Below, piece by piece: positions 42,344-50,988 of a stretch of DNA of 64,000 nt. The notes beneath the pieces are model-generated. The model saw nothing but the letters and a program-made list of their open reading frames with translations, was not told where the DNA came from and did no database searches. The stretch is from Lachnospiraceae bacterium (GTDB lineage: Bacteria; Bacillota; Clostridia; Lachnospirales; Lachnospiraceae). Both the position numbers and the translations under genes were made by a program. The stretch spans positions 1-64,000 of the forward strand of contig JAUNIX010000017.1 in the NCBI GenBank assembly GCA_030523275.1, given 5' to 3'. The first letter of the stretch is position 1, and each line of letters opens with the position of its first letter.

Positions 42344-42408
42344 GTTGTGATGAATAGGATGGTCCTCTGTTACGAAAAAAGTATTAAGAACATCTAAGAT
42401 TATTAAGG
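42344..42408 (+). promoter_or_regulatory. Probable L19 ribosomal protein leader
   Basis: The leader of rplS contains GTTGTGATGAATAGGATGG followed by TCCTCTGTTACG, about 60 bp before the start. Firmicute rplS genes are preceded by an autoregulatory L19 leader with a similar GGATGGTCC and CTGTTAC core. The match is from memory and the secondary structure was only checked by eye. Confidence 0.45.
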
Positions 42409-42419
42409 AGGAACGCACA

Positions 42420-42767
42420 ATGAACGATATTATTAAGCAGATTGAAGCTGCTCAGATGAAAGAAAAAGTGGATGAATTCAGAGTTGGAGATACTGTAAGA
42501 GTTCATGCAAAAGTAAAAGAAGGAAACCGTGAAAGAATTCAGGTTTTTGAAGGAACTGTTATTAAAAGACAGAACGGTGGATCCCGCGAAACATTTACTG
42601 TAAGAAAAACTTCTAATGGTGTTGGCGTTGAAAAGACATGGCCTTTACATTCACCAATTGTTGACAAGATTGATGTTGTCAGAAGAGGTAAGGTTAGAAG
42701 AGCTAAATTATATTACTTACGTGACCGTGTAGGTAAGAGAGCAAAAGTAAAAGAGTTAGTAAAATAA
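42420..42767 (+). CDS. rplS: 50S ribosomal protein L19
   Basis: This 115-residue ribosomal protein lies at the 30S-50S interface. It shows [29 protein letters not shown] and the [18 protein letters not shown] core with a basic C-terminus ([20 protein letters not shown]). Length and sequence are typical. Strong AAGGAGG precedes it. Confidence 0.97.
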   Translation: MNDIIKQIEAAQMKEKVDEFRVGDTVRVHAKVKEGNRERIQVFEGTVIKRQNGGSRETFTVRKTSNGVGVEKTWPLHSPIVDKIDVVRRGKVRRAKLYYLRDRVGKRAKVKELVK

Positions 42768-42782
42768 TAACAGGACTTTTCG

Positions 42783-42810
42783 GGGACAAGTGCAAACTTG
42801 TCCCTGTTTT
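42783..42810 (+). terminator. Terminator of rplS
   Basis: GGGACAAGT and ACTTGTCCC pair around GCAA and end in TGTTTT. Confidence 0.8.
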
Positions 42811-42876
42811 ATGATATGATAAAGTTGATAGCGGATGATCCGCTTTGTTTTATTACCATGTTGAGGAGTGATTTAC

Positions 42877-43419
42877 ATGGAAACATATTATACAATTAAC
42901 TATTTAGCACGAAAACGTAAGCGCCAAATGCGAGAAAAAATTATATTTTATGTGATTGGTGTTTTATTGACGATTGTAGCCGCCTTTTTTTTAACTCGAT
43001 TTTGTGCATTTGGGATTACCATGCGTGGGGATTCGATGAAACCAGCTTTGGATGATGGTCAGTTGTGTATTGCCAGCCGTCTGAGTTATCTGATCGGATC
43101 ACCGAAAAAAGATGATATCATTGTATTTAAGACGAGTGAAGAAGGTAGTTCTTACTATATTAAACGGGTTGTTGCGGTGCCAGGTGAGACGGTTCAAATT
43201 TTGAATGGCAAAATACTTGTCAACGGAAAAGAAGTGGAGGCAAAAGGGAATGAAACGATTCTTTCCGGTGGTTTAGCTAATAATAAAATTTCGTTAAAAA
43301 AAGATCAGTATTTTGTTCTCGGAGATAATTATAATAATAGTGAAGATTCGAGGGTTTCAAGTGTAGGCAATGTAACAAAGAAAAACATTGTCGGTAAGAT
43401 TAAGCTAAAACTCTGGTGA
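42877..43419 (+). CDS. lepB: Signal peptidase I
   Basis: This 180-residue membrane-anchored protease cleaves signal peptides from exported proteins. An anchor helix covers about residues 22-42. The catalytic Ser is S53 in MRGDSMKPAL and the general base Lys is K96 in YYIKRVVAVPGE. The GDNYNNSEDSR box follows near the end. The ATG at 42877 is preceded by GAGGA; a GTG at 42868 overlaps the RBS. Signal peptidase genes commonly adjoin rplS in Clostridia. Confidence 0.92.
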   Translation: METYYTINYLARKRKRQMREKIIFYVIGVLLTIVAAFFLTRFCAFGITMRGDSMKPALDDGQLCIASRLSYLIGSPKKDDIIVFKTSEEGSSYYIKRVVAVPGETVQILNGKILVNGKEVEAKGNETILSGGLANNKISLKKDQYFVLGDNYNNSEDSRVSSVGNVTKKNIVGKIKLKLW

Positions 43420-43481
43420 TAAAACGAAAAAATACATTTTGTAACTTTCACATAAATCAAAGCATAGGGAGGAGGGAAACG

Positions 43482-44336
43482 ATGCATTTTCAATGGTATC
43501 CTGGTCATATGACGAAAGCGAAACGTATGATGCAGGAAAATATAAAACTAATTGATATTGTTGTAGAATTAGTAGATGCGAGAGTTCCATTTAGCAGTAA
43601 AAATCCAGATATAGACGAATTGGCGAAGAATAAATATCGTTTGATTTTGTTAAATAAGACAGATTTGGCAGACAGAGAGGCGACCGATCGTTGGGAGGCA
43701 TATTTTAAAAGCCAGGGTTTTGCTGTTGCCAAAGTCAATTCTCAGAAAGGAACCGGTGTCAAAGCAGTCAATGGTGTCATACAGGAAGCTTGTAAAGAAA
43801 AGATTGAGCGTGACCGCAGACGCGGAATTAAAAATCGCCCGATCAGAGCAATGATCGTTGGAATTCCTAACGTAGGAAAATCTACTTTTATTAATAGTTT
43901 TGCTGGAAAGGCATGTGCCAAAACTGGTAATAAACCAGGAGTGACAAAAGGAAAGCAGTGGATTAAATTAAATAAAAATGTTGAGCTTTTGGATACACCG
44001 GGTATTTTATGGCCAAAGTTTGATGATCAAAACGTAGGACTTCGTCTCGCATTGATCGGATCAATCAAAGATGAAATTGTAAACCGTTCAGAAATGGCAA
44101 TCGAATTCATTGATTTTCTAAAAGAATCCTATCCTGGATTACTTGCAAAGCGTTATGAAGTAAATGAAGATGCGGATAGAGTTGCCATCTTAGAAGAAAT
44201 TGCGACGAATCGAAAATGTTTGGCAAAAGGTGGAAGTTATGATTTGGAGAAAGCTGCAATTTTATTGTTAGATGAATTTCGAAGTGGTAAAATAGGGTAT
44301 ATTACTTTAGAATTGCCAGAAGAAAAAGATTCTTAG
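43482..44336 (+). CDS. rbgA: Ribosome biogenesis GTPase RbgA/YlqF
   Basis: RbgA is a circularly permuted GTPase needed for 50S assembly. The 284-residue protein starts MHFQWYPGHMTKAKR, and the G motifs appear out of order: NKTD (G4), then GIPNVGKST (G1) and DTPG (G3). AGGAGGG precedes the start at 43482; a frame running back to 43416 has no RBS. It lies between lepB and rnhB and ends in a terminator that includes its own stop codon. Confidence 0.94.
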   Translation: MHFQWYPGHMTKAKRMMQENIKLIDIVVELVDARVPFSSKNPDIDELAKNKYRLILLNKTDLADREATDRWEAYFKSQGFAVAKVNSQKGTGVKAVNGVIQEACKEKIERDRRRGIKNRPIRAMIVGIPNVGKSTFINSFAGKACAKTGNKPGVTKGKQWIKLNKNVELLDTPGILWPKFDDQNVGLRLALIGSIKDEIVNRSEMAIEFIDFLKESYPGLLAKRYEVNEDADRVAILEEIATNRKCLAKGGSYDLEKAAILLLDEFRSGKIGYITLELPEEKDS

Positions 44337-44358
44337 AGGTGACTAAGAATCTTTTTTT
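44323..44358 (+). terminator. Terminator overlapping the rbgA stop codon
   Basis: AAAAAGATTCTTAG pairs with CTAAGAATCTTTTT around AGGTGA. The stop codon TAG (44334-44336) is inside the stem. Confidence 0.8.
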
Positions 44359-44412
44359 CTGATAGACAGATTTTCCAAAATTATAAAGTCTACTTATATA
44401 AAGGAGTCGAAG

Positions 44413-45171
44413 ATGGCAGAAAAAATTGGTGAAATTAAAGATATTTTAGCAAAAGCGTTTGCAGAAGGGCAGTATGAAGTAGCAGATACATATCGAACAG
44501 ATGAGAGGATAGGAGTCAAAAAGGCTTTAGAGGCTTTTGATAAAAAGATTGCAAAATTGGAACAAGAACGCCAAAGGGTAAAAGCAATGTGCGCATATGA
44601 AGAAGAGTATTCTATGTGTGAATATATATGTGGCATTGATGAAGTGGGAAGAGGTCCTTTAGCTGGTCCGGTTGTGGCAGCAGCAGTCATTTTGCCAAAA
44701 GATTGTGAAATCTTGTACATCAATGATTCAAAAAAACTTAGTGAAAAGCGAAGAGAGGAACTTTTTGTTGAAATACAGGAGAAAGCAATTTCGATTGGAA
44801 TTGGTATGGCCTCTGTGGAAACAATTGATGAGAAAAATATTTTAAATGCTACCTATGATGCGATGCGAAGTGCAATCAGCCAATTATCGGTACGTCCAGA
44901 TGTATTGCTCAATGATGCAGTTCGTATTCCGCAGGTGGATATTCCACAAGTACCGATTATTAAAGGGGATGCGAAAAGTATGTCAATTGCAGCCGCTAGT
45001 ATTATTGCTAAGGTGACAAGAGATCATATGATGATGGAGTTTGAAAAAGTTTATCCAGGATATGATTTTGTCAGTAATAAAGGATATGGGACGCAGAATC
45101 ATATTCAGGGAATCAAAGAACTTGGCTTATGTCCGATCCACAGGCTTACATTTGTAAAAAATTTTGTTTAG
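44413..45171 (+). CDS. rnhB: Ribonuclease HII
   Basis: RNase HII removes ribonucleotides from DNA. The 252-residue protein has the active-site aspartates in CGIDEVGRGPLAGP (D76, E77) and the INDSKKLSEKRREEL and ASIIAKVTRD segments. An N-terminal region of about 65 residues, predicted helical and rich in K and E, precedes the catalytic domain, as in many Firmicutes. AAGGAG precedes the ATG. It is followed by yraN and pgeF. Confidence 0.94.
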   Translation: MAEKIGEIKDILAKAFAEGQYEVADTYRTDERIGVKKALEAFDKKIAKLEQERQRVKAMCAYEEEYSMCEYICGIDEVGRGPLAGPVVAAAVILPKDCEILYINDSKKLSEKRREELFVEIQEKAISIGIGMASVETIDEKNILNATYDAMRSAISQLSVRPDVLLNDAVRIPQVDIPQVPIIKGDAKSMSIAAASIIAKVTRDHMMMEFEKVYPGYDFVSNKGYGTQNHIQGIKELGLCPIHRLTFVKNFV

Positions 45172-45223
45172 ATGGGTACACAAAAATCGGTTCGAGTGTC
45201 AATAAATAAGAGGGGTAGTATAT

Positions 45224-45595
45224 TTGATAAATCGCAGACAGCAGGGAACAGAGTATGAGATGATTGTCGCATCCGTATTAGAAAAGCATGGATATCAAAT
45301 TTTAAAACGAAATTATCGGTGTAGATATGGAGAAATTGATATAATTGCCTTGGATGTAGATGATCTGGTTTTTATTGAGGTAAAATATCGAAGCAAGGAA
45401 GAACATGGAAAACCGGAAGAGGCAGTTAATCAAAGAAAACAGCAGGTAATTTGCCGGGTTGCCGACGATTTTTTAATGAGACATCATGAATATGAAAATT
45501 ACCAGATTCGGTTTGATGTGGCGGCAATACTCGGAAACACGTTACGTGTTTATAAAAATGCATTTGAATATCAGTGGAGACAGAAATGGAAATAA
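45224..45595 (+). CDS. yraN: YraN family (UPF0102) nuclease-like protein
   Basis: This 123-residue protein matches the UPF0102 family, which has a restriction-endonuclease-like fold. Conserved residues are visible in GTEYE (near 8-12), RCRYGEIDIIA, and VFIEVKYRS (D/E-x-K). The start is TTG at 45224, with AGGGG upstream; it gives the family's usual N-terminus, MINRRQQGTEYE. The end overlaps pgeF by ten bases. Confidence 0.85.
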   Translation: MINRRQQGTEYEMIVASVLEKHGYQILKRNYRCRYGEIDIIALDVDDLVFIEVKYRSKEEHGKPEEAVNQRKQQVICRVADDFLMRHHEYENYQIRFDVAAILGNTLRVYKNAFEYQWRQKWK

Positions 45596-46431
45596 AGTTT
45601 AAAAAATCAAATCAAAATCATTCAACAAATATGAATCAAAAACAAGGAGTTCCTTTTTTAACGTTTCCGAAATTGGAACAGGCAGGTGTAAAACATGGCT
45701 TTTCCACTCGTCTCGGTGGAGTGAGTGAGGGAATATTTGCAAGTATGAATCTTTCATATCATCGAGGAGATAAGAAAGAGTCCGTAGATGAAAATTATCG
45801 TAGAATGGGGCAGGCGATCGGCTTTACGCTGGATCAACGTGTTTTCTCGAATCAGATTCATAAGACAGAAATTAAGATTGTGACAAAAAATGATCGTGGT
45901 AAGATTATGAAGGGAAAGGATGGTCTGATGACAGATGAGACTGGTATTTGTCTGGTCACAAGTTATGCAGATTGTGTGCCACTGTTTTTCTATGATCCCG
46001 TTCAGGGTGTCATTGCAAGTTCTCATTCTGGCTGGAGAGGCACGGTATGTCGCATGGGTCAGAAAACTGTCGAAAAGATGCAGGAAGTTTATGGATCAAA
46101 AGCGGAAGATATCATTGCTGCGATTGGTCCATCCATTTGTCAAAATTGCTATGAAGTCAGTGAGGATGTTGCCTCAAAATTTCGCGAAGAATTTCCGGAT
46201 CAATGGTATCAGGAATTTATGATAGAAAAAGGAAATGGAAAATACCAATTAGATTTATGGAAAATTAATGAACTTATTTTACTGGATGCTGGAATTCGAA
46301 AAGAGCATCTGGATGTCACAGATATTTGTACATGCTGTAATCCTGATCTTTTATTTTCCCATCGTGCGAGTGAGGGAAAACGAGGAAATTTGGCAGGATT
46401 TATCATGAAAGATGAAAGTGAACAAAGATAA
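45586..46431 (+). CDS. pgeF: Peptidoglycan editing factor PgeF (YfiH/DUF152)
   Basis: This 281-residue protein belongs to the laccase-domain/YfiH family, some of which act on peptidoglycan precursors or purine nucleosides. Motifs are the HGFSTRLGGVSEG N-terminus, VTSYADCVPLFFYDP, SSHSGWRGTV (metal/substrate histidine), and the CTCCNPDLLFSHR stretch with its cysteines and histidine. The ATG at 45586 has GGAGA six bases before it and overlaps the yraN end. The 234 bp between it and der contain a promoter and no clear gene. Confidence 0.85.
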   Translation: MEIKFKKSNQNHSTNMNQKQGVPFLTFPKLEQAGVKHGFSTRLGGVSEGIFASMNLSYHRGDKKESVDENYRRMGQAIGFTLDQRVFSNQIHKTEIKIVTKNDRGKIMKGKDGLMTDETGICLVTSYADCVPLFFYDPVQGVIASSHSGWRGTVCRMGQKTVEKMQEVYGSKAEDIIAAIGPSICQNCYEVSEDVASKFREEFPDQWYQEFMIEKGNGKYQLDLWKINELILLDAGIRKEHLDVTDICTCCNPDLLFSHRASEGKRGNLAGFIMKDESEQR

Positions 46432-46595
46432 TTAGAAAAGATAGAGTTATGATTATTTGCCAAGAGTATCCAGGTGAAGGAAAAGGAAAGCTAAATTTCA
46501 GTTCTGTTGATGATGCTTTTGGATAATGAAGAGGAACCTTAGAATATAATTTTGTTGAAAAAATGAGGAAATAAGGCTTTTTTGCAGTACAAAGC

Positions 46596-46624
46596 TTTAC
46601 AATTCCCATTTATTATTGTAAAAT
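46596..46624 (+). promoter_or_regulatory. Promoter of der-plsY-gpsA
   Basis: TTTACA (46596-46601) and TAAAAT (46619-46624) are 17 bp apart, 41 bp before der. Confidence 0.65.
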
Positions 46625-46665
46625 CAAACGAAGGATTAGAGTTGAAAAAATGAAGGAGAAAGAGT

Positions 46666-47991
46666 ATGAGTAAACCAATGGTAGCAATTGTTGGACGTCC
46701 AAATGTTGGAAAGTCCACACTGTTTAATGCCTTGGCAGGAGAACAGATTTCAATTGTAAAAGATACACCAGGTGTTACCCGAGATCGAATTTTTGCAGAT
46801 ATAACATGGTTAAATAAAAATTTTACGTTAGTAGATACGGGAGGAATTGAGCCGGAAAGCAAGGATTTGATTCTTTCAAGAATGAGAGAACAAGCCGAGA
46901 TTGCAATTGCGACTGCAGATGCGATCATCTTTTTGGTAGATGTCCGACAGGGATTAGTGGATGCGGACTTCCGTGTTGCAGATATGTTGCGTCGTTCTGG
47001 GAAACCGGTTGTTTTAGTTGTCAATAAAGTTGATAATTTTCAAAAGTATATGCCAGATGTGTATGAATTTTATAACTTAGGACTGGGAGATCCAATACCG
47101 GTATCTGGAGCTTCCCGTCTGGGACTTGGAGACATGTTGGATGAAGTGTTAAGCCACTGTGATGAGGAGGCCTTATTAGAGGAAGAAGATGATCGTCCAA
47201 AGATTGCAATCATCGGTAAACCAAATAGTGGAAAGTCTTCAATCATCAATAAAATGCTCGGTCAGGAGAGAGTGATCGTATCGAATATTGCTGGTACGAC
47301 TCGTGATGCAATTGATACTGTTGTAACGAAGAATGGAAAAGAATATGTTTTTATCGATACAGCAGGACTTCGACGCAAAAATAAAATTAAAGAAGAAATT
47401 GAGCGATATAGTATTATCCGTACCGTAGCTGCTGTCGAACGCTGTGATGTTGCGATGCTCGTTGTAGATGCCGAGGAAGGTATTACGGAACAGGATGCCA
47501 AAATTGCTGGAATTGCACATGAGCGGGGCAAAGGTGTTATCATTGCAGTCAATAAATGGGATTTAATCGAAAAAGATAATAAAACGATTTATAAATATAC
47601 CTCAAAGGTTCGCGAGACATTAGCTTATATGCCATATGCAGAACTTATTTTTATTTCTGCGAAAACAGGACAGAGATTTCCAAAAATCTTTGATACGATT
47701 GATGCAGTTGTGGAAAATTGTAACTTACGAATCCAGACAGGTGTCTTAAATGAAATTCTTGCAGAGGCAGTGGCAATGAAACAGCCACCTTCTGATAAAG
47801 GAAAACGATTACGTTTATATTATATTACGCAGGCATCGGTAAAACCACCGACATTCGTTGTGTTTATTAATGATAAGAAACTGATGCATTTTTCCTATAC
47901 TAGATACATTGAAAATCAGATACGTCAAACATTTGGTTTTCGTGGTACGCCGATCCGTATTATCGCACGGGAAAGGAAGGAAAAACGATGA
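46666..47991 (+). CDS. der: Ribosome biogenesis GTPase Der (EngA)
   Basis: Der is a GTPase with two tandem G domains, needed for 50S assembly. The 441-residue protein has GRPNVGKST and GKPNSGKSS P-loops in domains 1 and 2, DTGG/DTAG switch motifs, NKVD and NKWD G4 motifs, and a C-terminal KH-like domain. AAGGAG is well placed. The plsY start overlaps its stop by four bases. Confidence 0.96.
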   Translation: MSKPMVAIVGRPNVGKSTLFNALAGEQISIVKDTPGVTRDRIFADITWLNKNFTLVDTGGIEPESKDLILSRMREQAEIAIATADAIIFLVDVRQGLVDADFRVADMLRRSGKPVVLVVNKVDNFQKYMPDVYEFYNLGLGDPIPVSGASRLGLGDMLDEVLSHCDEEALLEEEDDRPKIAIIGKPNSGKSSIINKMLGQERVIVSNIAGTTRDAIDTVVTKNGKEYVFIDTAGLRRKNKIKEEIERYSIIRTVAAVERCDVAMLVVDAEEGITEQDAKIAGIAHERGKGVIIAVNKWDLIEKDNKTIYKYTSKVRETLAYMPYAELIFISAKTGQRFPKIFDTIDAVVENCNLRIQTGVLNEILAEAVAMKQPPSDKGKRLRLYYITQASVKPPTFVVFINDKKLMHFSYTRYIENQIRQTFGFRGTPIRIIARERKEKR

Positions 47992-48605
47992 GCTATATCA
48001 TATTAAGTATAGCGATTGGATATATATTCGGTTGCTGTCAGACAGGTTACTTTATCGGAAAGCTCAATGAGATCGATATTCGAAATTTTGGAAGTGGTAA
48101 TTCGGGTACGACGAATACTTTGCGTGTACTGGGAAAAAAAGCTGCTGCAATCACATTTCTTGGTGATGCTTTAAAGGGTGTCTTCAGTGTATATATCGCT
48201 CGTTTTTTGATTGCACCGCATGTCGACATTTCAGTGACGTTGTTGATGCTTCTTGCCGGTCTTGGATCAATTTTAGGACATGATTTTCCGATTTTTATGA
48301 AATTCAAAGGTGGAAAAGGTGTTGCAACAACTGGTGGCGTTTTATTTGGAATGGATCCACGTATGGCACTGATCTGTTTTATTATATTTGCCCTTATAAC
48401 CGGTGTTAGTAAATACGTATCGTTAGGTTCGATCATTATGATGATCGCGATTCCATTTATCCTGTTTGGATTTTATGGATATCAACCGAAGATCATCGGG
48501 ATGGGGATTATTTACGGAGCACTCTCGATATGGCGTCACAGAGCAAATATTGGAAGATTGTTAAATGGAACAGAAAATAAATTAGGGCAGAAGGTGGAGA
48601 GATAG
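47988..48605 (+). CDS. plsY: Acyl-phosphate:glycerol-3-phosphate acyltransferase PlsY
   Basis: PlsY makes lysophosphatidate, the first step of phospholipid synthesis, in the membrane. The 205-residue protein has five or so membrane helices and the family motifs GSGNSGTTNTLRVLG, GDALKGV and MKFKGGKGVATTGG. It overlaps der and is immediately followed by gpsA, whose product supplies glycerol 3-phosphate. Confidence 0.94.
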   Translation: MSYIILSIAIGYIFGCCQTGYFIGKLNEIDIRNFGSGNSGTTNTLRVLGKKAAAITFLGDALKGVFSVYIARFLIAPHVDISVTLLMLLAGLGSILGHDFPIFMKFKGGKGVATTGGVLFGMDPRMALICFIIFALITGVSKYVSLGSIIMMIAIPFILFGFYGYQPKIIGMGIIYGALSIWRHRANIGRLLNGTENKLGQKVER

Positions 48606-49637
48606 GTGCTTAAATTAGATAAAAAAGATGCAGAGCAGATTACAGTATTGGGCGCTGGAAGTTGGGGAACCGCATTAAGTGTGGTTTTGGCAGAAAATGG
48701 ACATAATGTCACGTTGTGGTCTCACAGAAAAGAAGAAGCAGAAAAAATTCAAAGAGACCGAGAACAGGCATCCAAACTTCCAGGGGTAATGCTTCCAGAT
48801 AATATTATTGCAACAAGTGATTTTGAAGAAGCTTTAGCTGGAAATAAGGCAATCGTGATGGCAGTTCCATCGACGGCTGTCAGAGATACAGCAAAAAGGT
48901 TGAATTCTTATGTGAAAGAAGGTCAGATTGTCATTTGTGTTGCCAAAGGAATTGAGGATGGTACATTTTTGACACTGACAGAAATTATAGAAGAAGAAAT
49001 ACCAGGAGTAAAAGCATGTGTGCTTTCCGGACCAAGTCATGCGGAGGAAGTCGGCAGACGAATGCCAACGACAGTTGTCGCGGGAGCTAAAGAAAAAGAA
49101 GATGCTTTATACATTCAAGATATTTTTATGAATCCATATTTCCGAGTTTACACAAGTCCTGATGTAAAAGGAATTGAGATGGGAGGCGCATTGAAAAATG
49201 TGATTGCCCTGGCAGCGGGAATTGCAGACGGTCTCGGATATGGTGATAATTCAAAGGCTGCGCTCATAACCAGAGGAATTTCAGAATTAACTCGTCTGGG
49301 AACAGCGTTAGGTGGCCAAGTGGAAACTTTTTCCGGATTGACCGGAGTTGGTGATTTAATTGTTACCTGTACAAGTGTTCACAGCCGAAATCATAGAGCC
49401 GGGCAGTTGATTGGAGAGGGATATACTGCCCAAGAGGCGATGGATGAAGTGAAAATGGTTGTAGAAGGGGTCAATTCTGCGAGAGCCGCACTGAAACTTG
49501 CCAGAAGAAAGGGAGTGACGGTGCCGATCATCGAAAAAGTAAATGCCGTTTTATTTGAAGATAAGGCTGCAAAAGATGCAGTTGCGGAGTTACTGATGAG
49601 AGATCGTAGAAAAGAATTTGAGACATTAAAGTGGTAA
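48606..49637 (+). CDS. gpsA: Glycerol-3-phosphate dehydrogenase (NAD(P)+)
   Basis: GpsA reduces dihydroxyacetone phosphate to glycerol 3-phosphate for phospholipid synthesis. The 343-residue chain has VLGAGSWGTALSVVLAENGH (14-33), a Rossmann fold, and the catalytic lysine in GGALKNVIALAAGIADGLGYGDN. It starts with GTG at 48606, directly after the plsY stop, with AAGGTGGAG upstream. The plsY-gpsA pair works in sequence. Confidence 0.95.
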   Translation: MLKLDKKDAEQITVLGAGSWGTALSVVLAENGHNVTLWSHRKEEAEKIQRDREQASKLPGVMLPDNIIATSDFEEALAGNKAIVMAVPSTAVRDTAKRLNSYVKEGQIVICVAKGIEDGTFLTLTEIIEEEIPGVKACVLSGPSHAEEVGRRMPTTVVAGAKEKEDALYIQDIFMNPYFRVYTSPDVKGIEMGGALKNVIALAAGIADGLGYGDNSKAALITRGISELTRLGTALGGQVETFSGLTGVGDLIVTCTSVHSRNHRAGQLIGEGYTAQEAMDEVKMVVEGVNSARAALKLARRKGVTVPIIEKVNAVLFEDKAAKDAVAELLMRDRRKEFETLKW

Positions 49638-49655
49638 ACTAGGAGGAAGATCATC

Positions 49656-50924
49656 ATGGCAAAGATCACAGAGTATTCGAAAGAAGAATTACAAAAATTA
49701 GAGAAAGAGTTACTGGCAGAATATGACCAGTATGTAAAGGCAGGGTTAAAACTCGATATGTCTAGAGGAAAACCAGCGCCTGCACAGTTGGATTTATCAA
49801 ATGGCATGTTTGATATATTAGATGGATATGAAACGGAAAACGGATTAGATGCAAGAAACTATGGAGTTTTAGATGGAATTCCAGAGATGAAACAGCTCTT
49901 TTCTGATTGTTTCGGAATTCCAACCAACCAGATTATCGTAGGAGGAAACGCAAGCCTTAACTTAATGTTTGATGCTATGATGCGCTTGATGGTGTTTGGT
50001 ACGGAAGGCAATACTCCTTGGGGAAGATTGGATAAAGTAAAATTTTTATGCCCATCACCAGGATATGACAGACATTTTGGAATTACAGAACGTCTTGGTA
50101 TTGAAATGATCACAATTCCAATGACGGAAGATGGACCAGACATGGATATGGTAGAAAAATTAGTAGCAGAAGATGCAAGCATCAAAGGTATCTGGTGTGT
50201 TCCAAAATTCTCTAATCCACAGGGAATTTGCTATAGTGATGAGACGGTGAAACGCTTGGCAGCAATGAAAACAGCAGCACCTGATTTTCGAATTTTCTGG
50301 GATAATGCTTATGGTGTACACCCAATTTTTGAAGATGTAAAAATATTAGATATTTTAGAGGAAGCAAAGGCAGCTGGCAATCCAAACAGACCATTATATT
50401 TTGCTTCTACATCCAAGATCACATTCCCTGGTGCAGGTGTCAGCATGGTGGCAGCCAGTGAAGAAATGATTGAGGAAATCAAGGGTGTTATGACATATCA
50501 GACAATTGGTCATGATAAATTAAACCAGTTACGCCATGTAAAATTCTTCAAAAATGCAGAAGGATTAAAAGCTCATATGGCGAAACTTGCTGATACGATG
50601 AAACCAAAGTTTGAAATGGTATTAAAAATTTTGGATGCAGAACTTGCTGATACCGGACTTCTGACATGGACAAGTCCGAAAGGGGGATATTTTGTAGCAG
50701 TTGATACTTTAGAAGGCTGTGCAAAAGAAACTGTACGTCTTGTAAAAGAAGCAGGTGTAGTTATGACAGGTGCAGGTGCAACATATCCATATAAAAAGGA
50801 TCCAAAGGATACCAATATTCGTATTGCACCATCTTACCCAACGGTAGATGAATTAGAAAAAGCAATGAAAATTTTCTGTGTTTGCGTAAAATTAGCAGGT
50901 GTACAGAAATTATTAGCAGAATAA
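49656..50924 (+). CDS. Aminotransferase, class Ic aspartate aminotransferase type
   Basis: This 422-residue fold-type I PLP enzyme is of the PF12897 type, a group that includes the Corynebacterium-type aspartate aminotransferase. It shows LDMSRGKPAPAQLDLSNG near 33-50, VGGNASLNLMFD (PLP phosphate region), WDNAYGVHP, and the PLP lysine in FASTSKITFPGAGVS. AGGAGG precedes it. It probably converts aspartate and 2-oxoglutarate, but specificity is not read directly. It sits between gpsA and spoIVA. Confidence 0.88.
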   Translation: MAKITEYSKEELQKLEKELLAEYDQYVKAGLKLDMSRGKPAPAQLDLSNGMFDILDGYETENGLDARNYGVLDGIPEMKQLFSDCFGIPTNQIIVGGNASLNLMFDAMMRLMVFGTEGNTPWGRLDKVKFLCPSPGYDRHFGITERLGIEMITIPMTEDGPDMDMVEKLVAEDASIKGIWCVPKFSNPQGICYSDETVKRLAAMKTAAPDFRIFWDNAYGVHPIFEDVKILDILEEAKAAGNPNRPLYFASTSKITFPGAGVSMVAASEEMIEEIKGVMTYQTIGHDKLNQLRHVKFFKNAEGLKAHMAKLADTMKPKFEMVLKILDAELADTGLLTWTSPKGGYFVAVDTLEGCAKETVRLVKEAGVVMTGAGATYPYKKDPKDTNIRIAPSYPTVDELEKAMKIFCVCVKLAGVQKLLAE

Positions 50925-50926
50925 TA

Positions 50927-50956
50927 GTCATAAATCGAAATTCCCTTTCATATACT
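50927..50956 (+). promoter_or_regulatory. Possible sigma-E promoter of spoIVA
   Basis: GTCATAAA (50927-50934) and CATATACT (50949-50956) are 14 bp apart, resembling the sigma-E -35 (GTCATATT-like) and -10 (CATACAAT-like) of mother-cell sporulation genes. spoIVA belongs to the sigma-E regulon in Bacillus. It lies 32 bp upstream of the start. Confidence 0.55.
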
Positions 50957-50988
50957 ATAGCAGTATTGTTGGAAGGGGATTTTTTGTT

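Noticed and set aside
46450..46527. 25-codon open frame between pgeF and der
   Set aside because: It has no convincing RBS and no family resemblance. It could be a relic, but there is nothing to support it as a gene.
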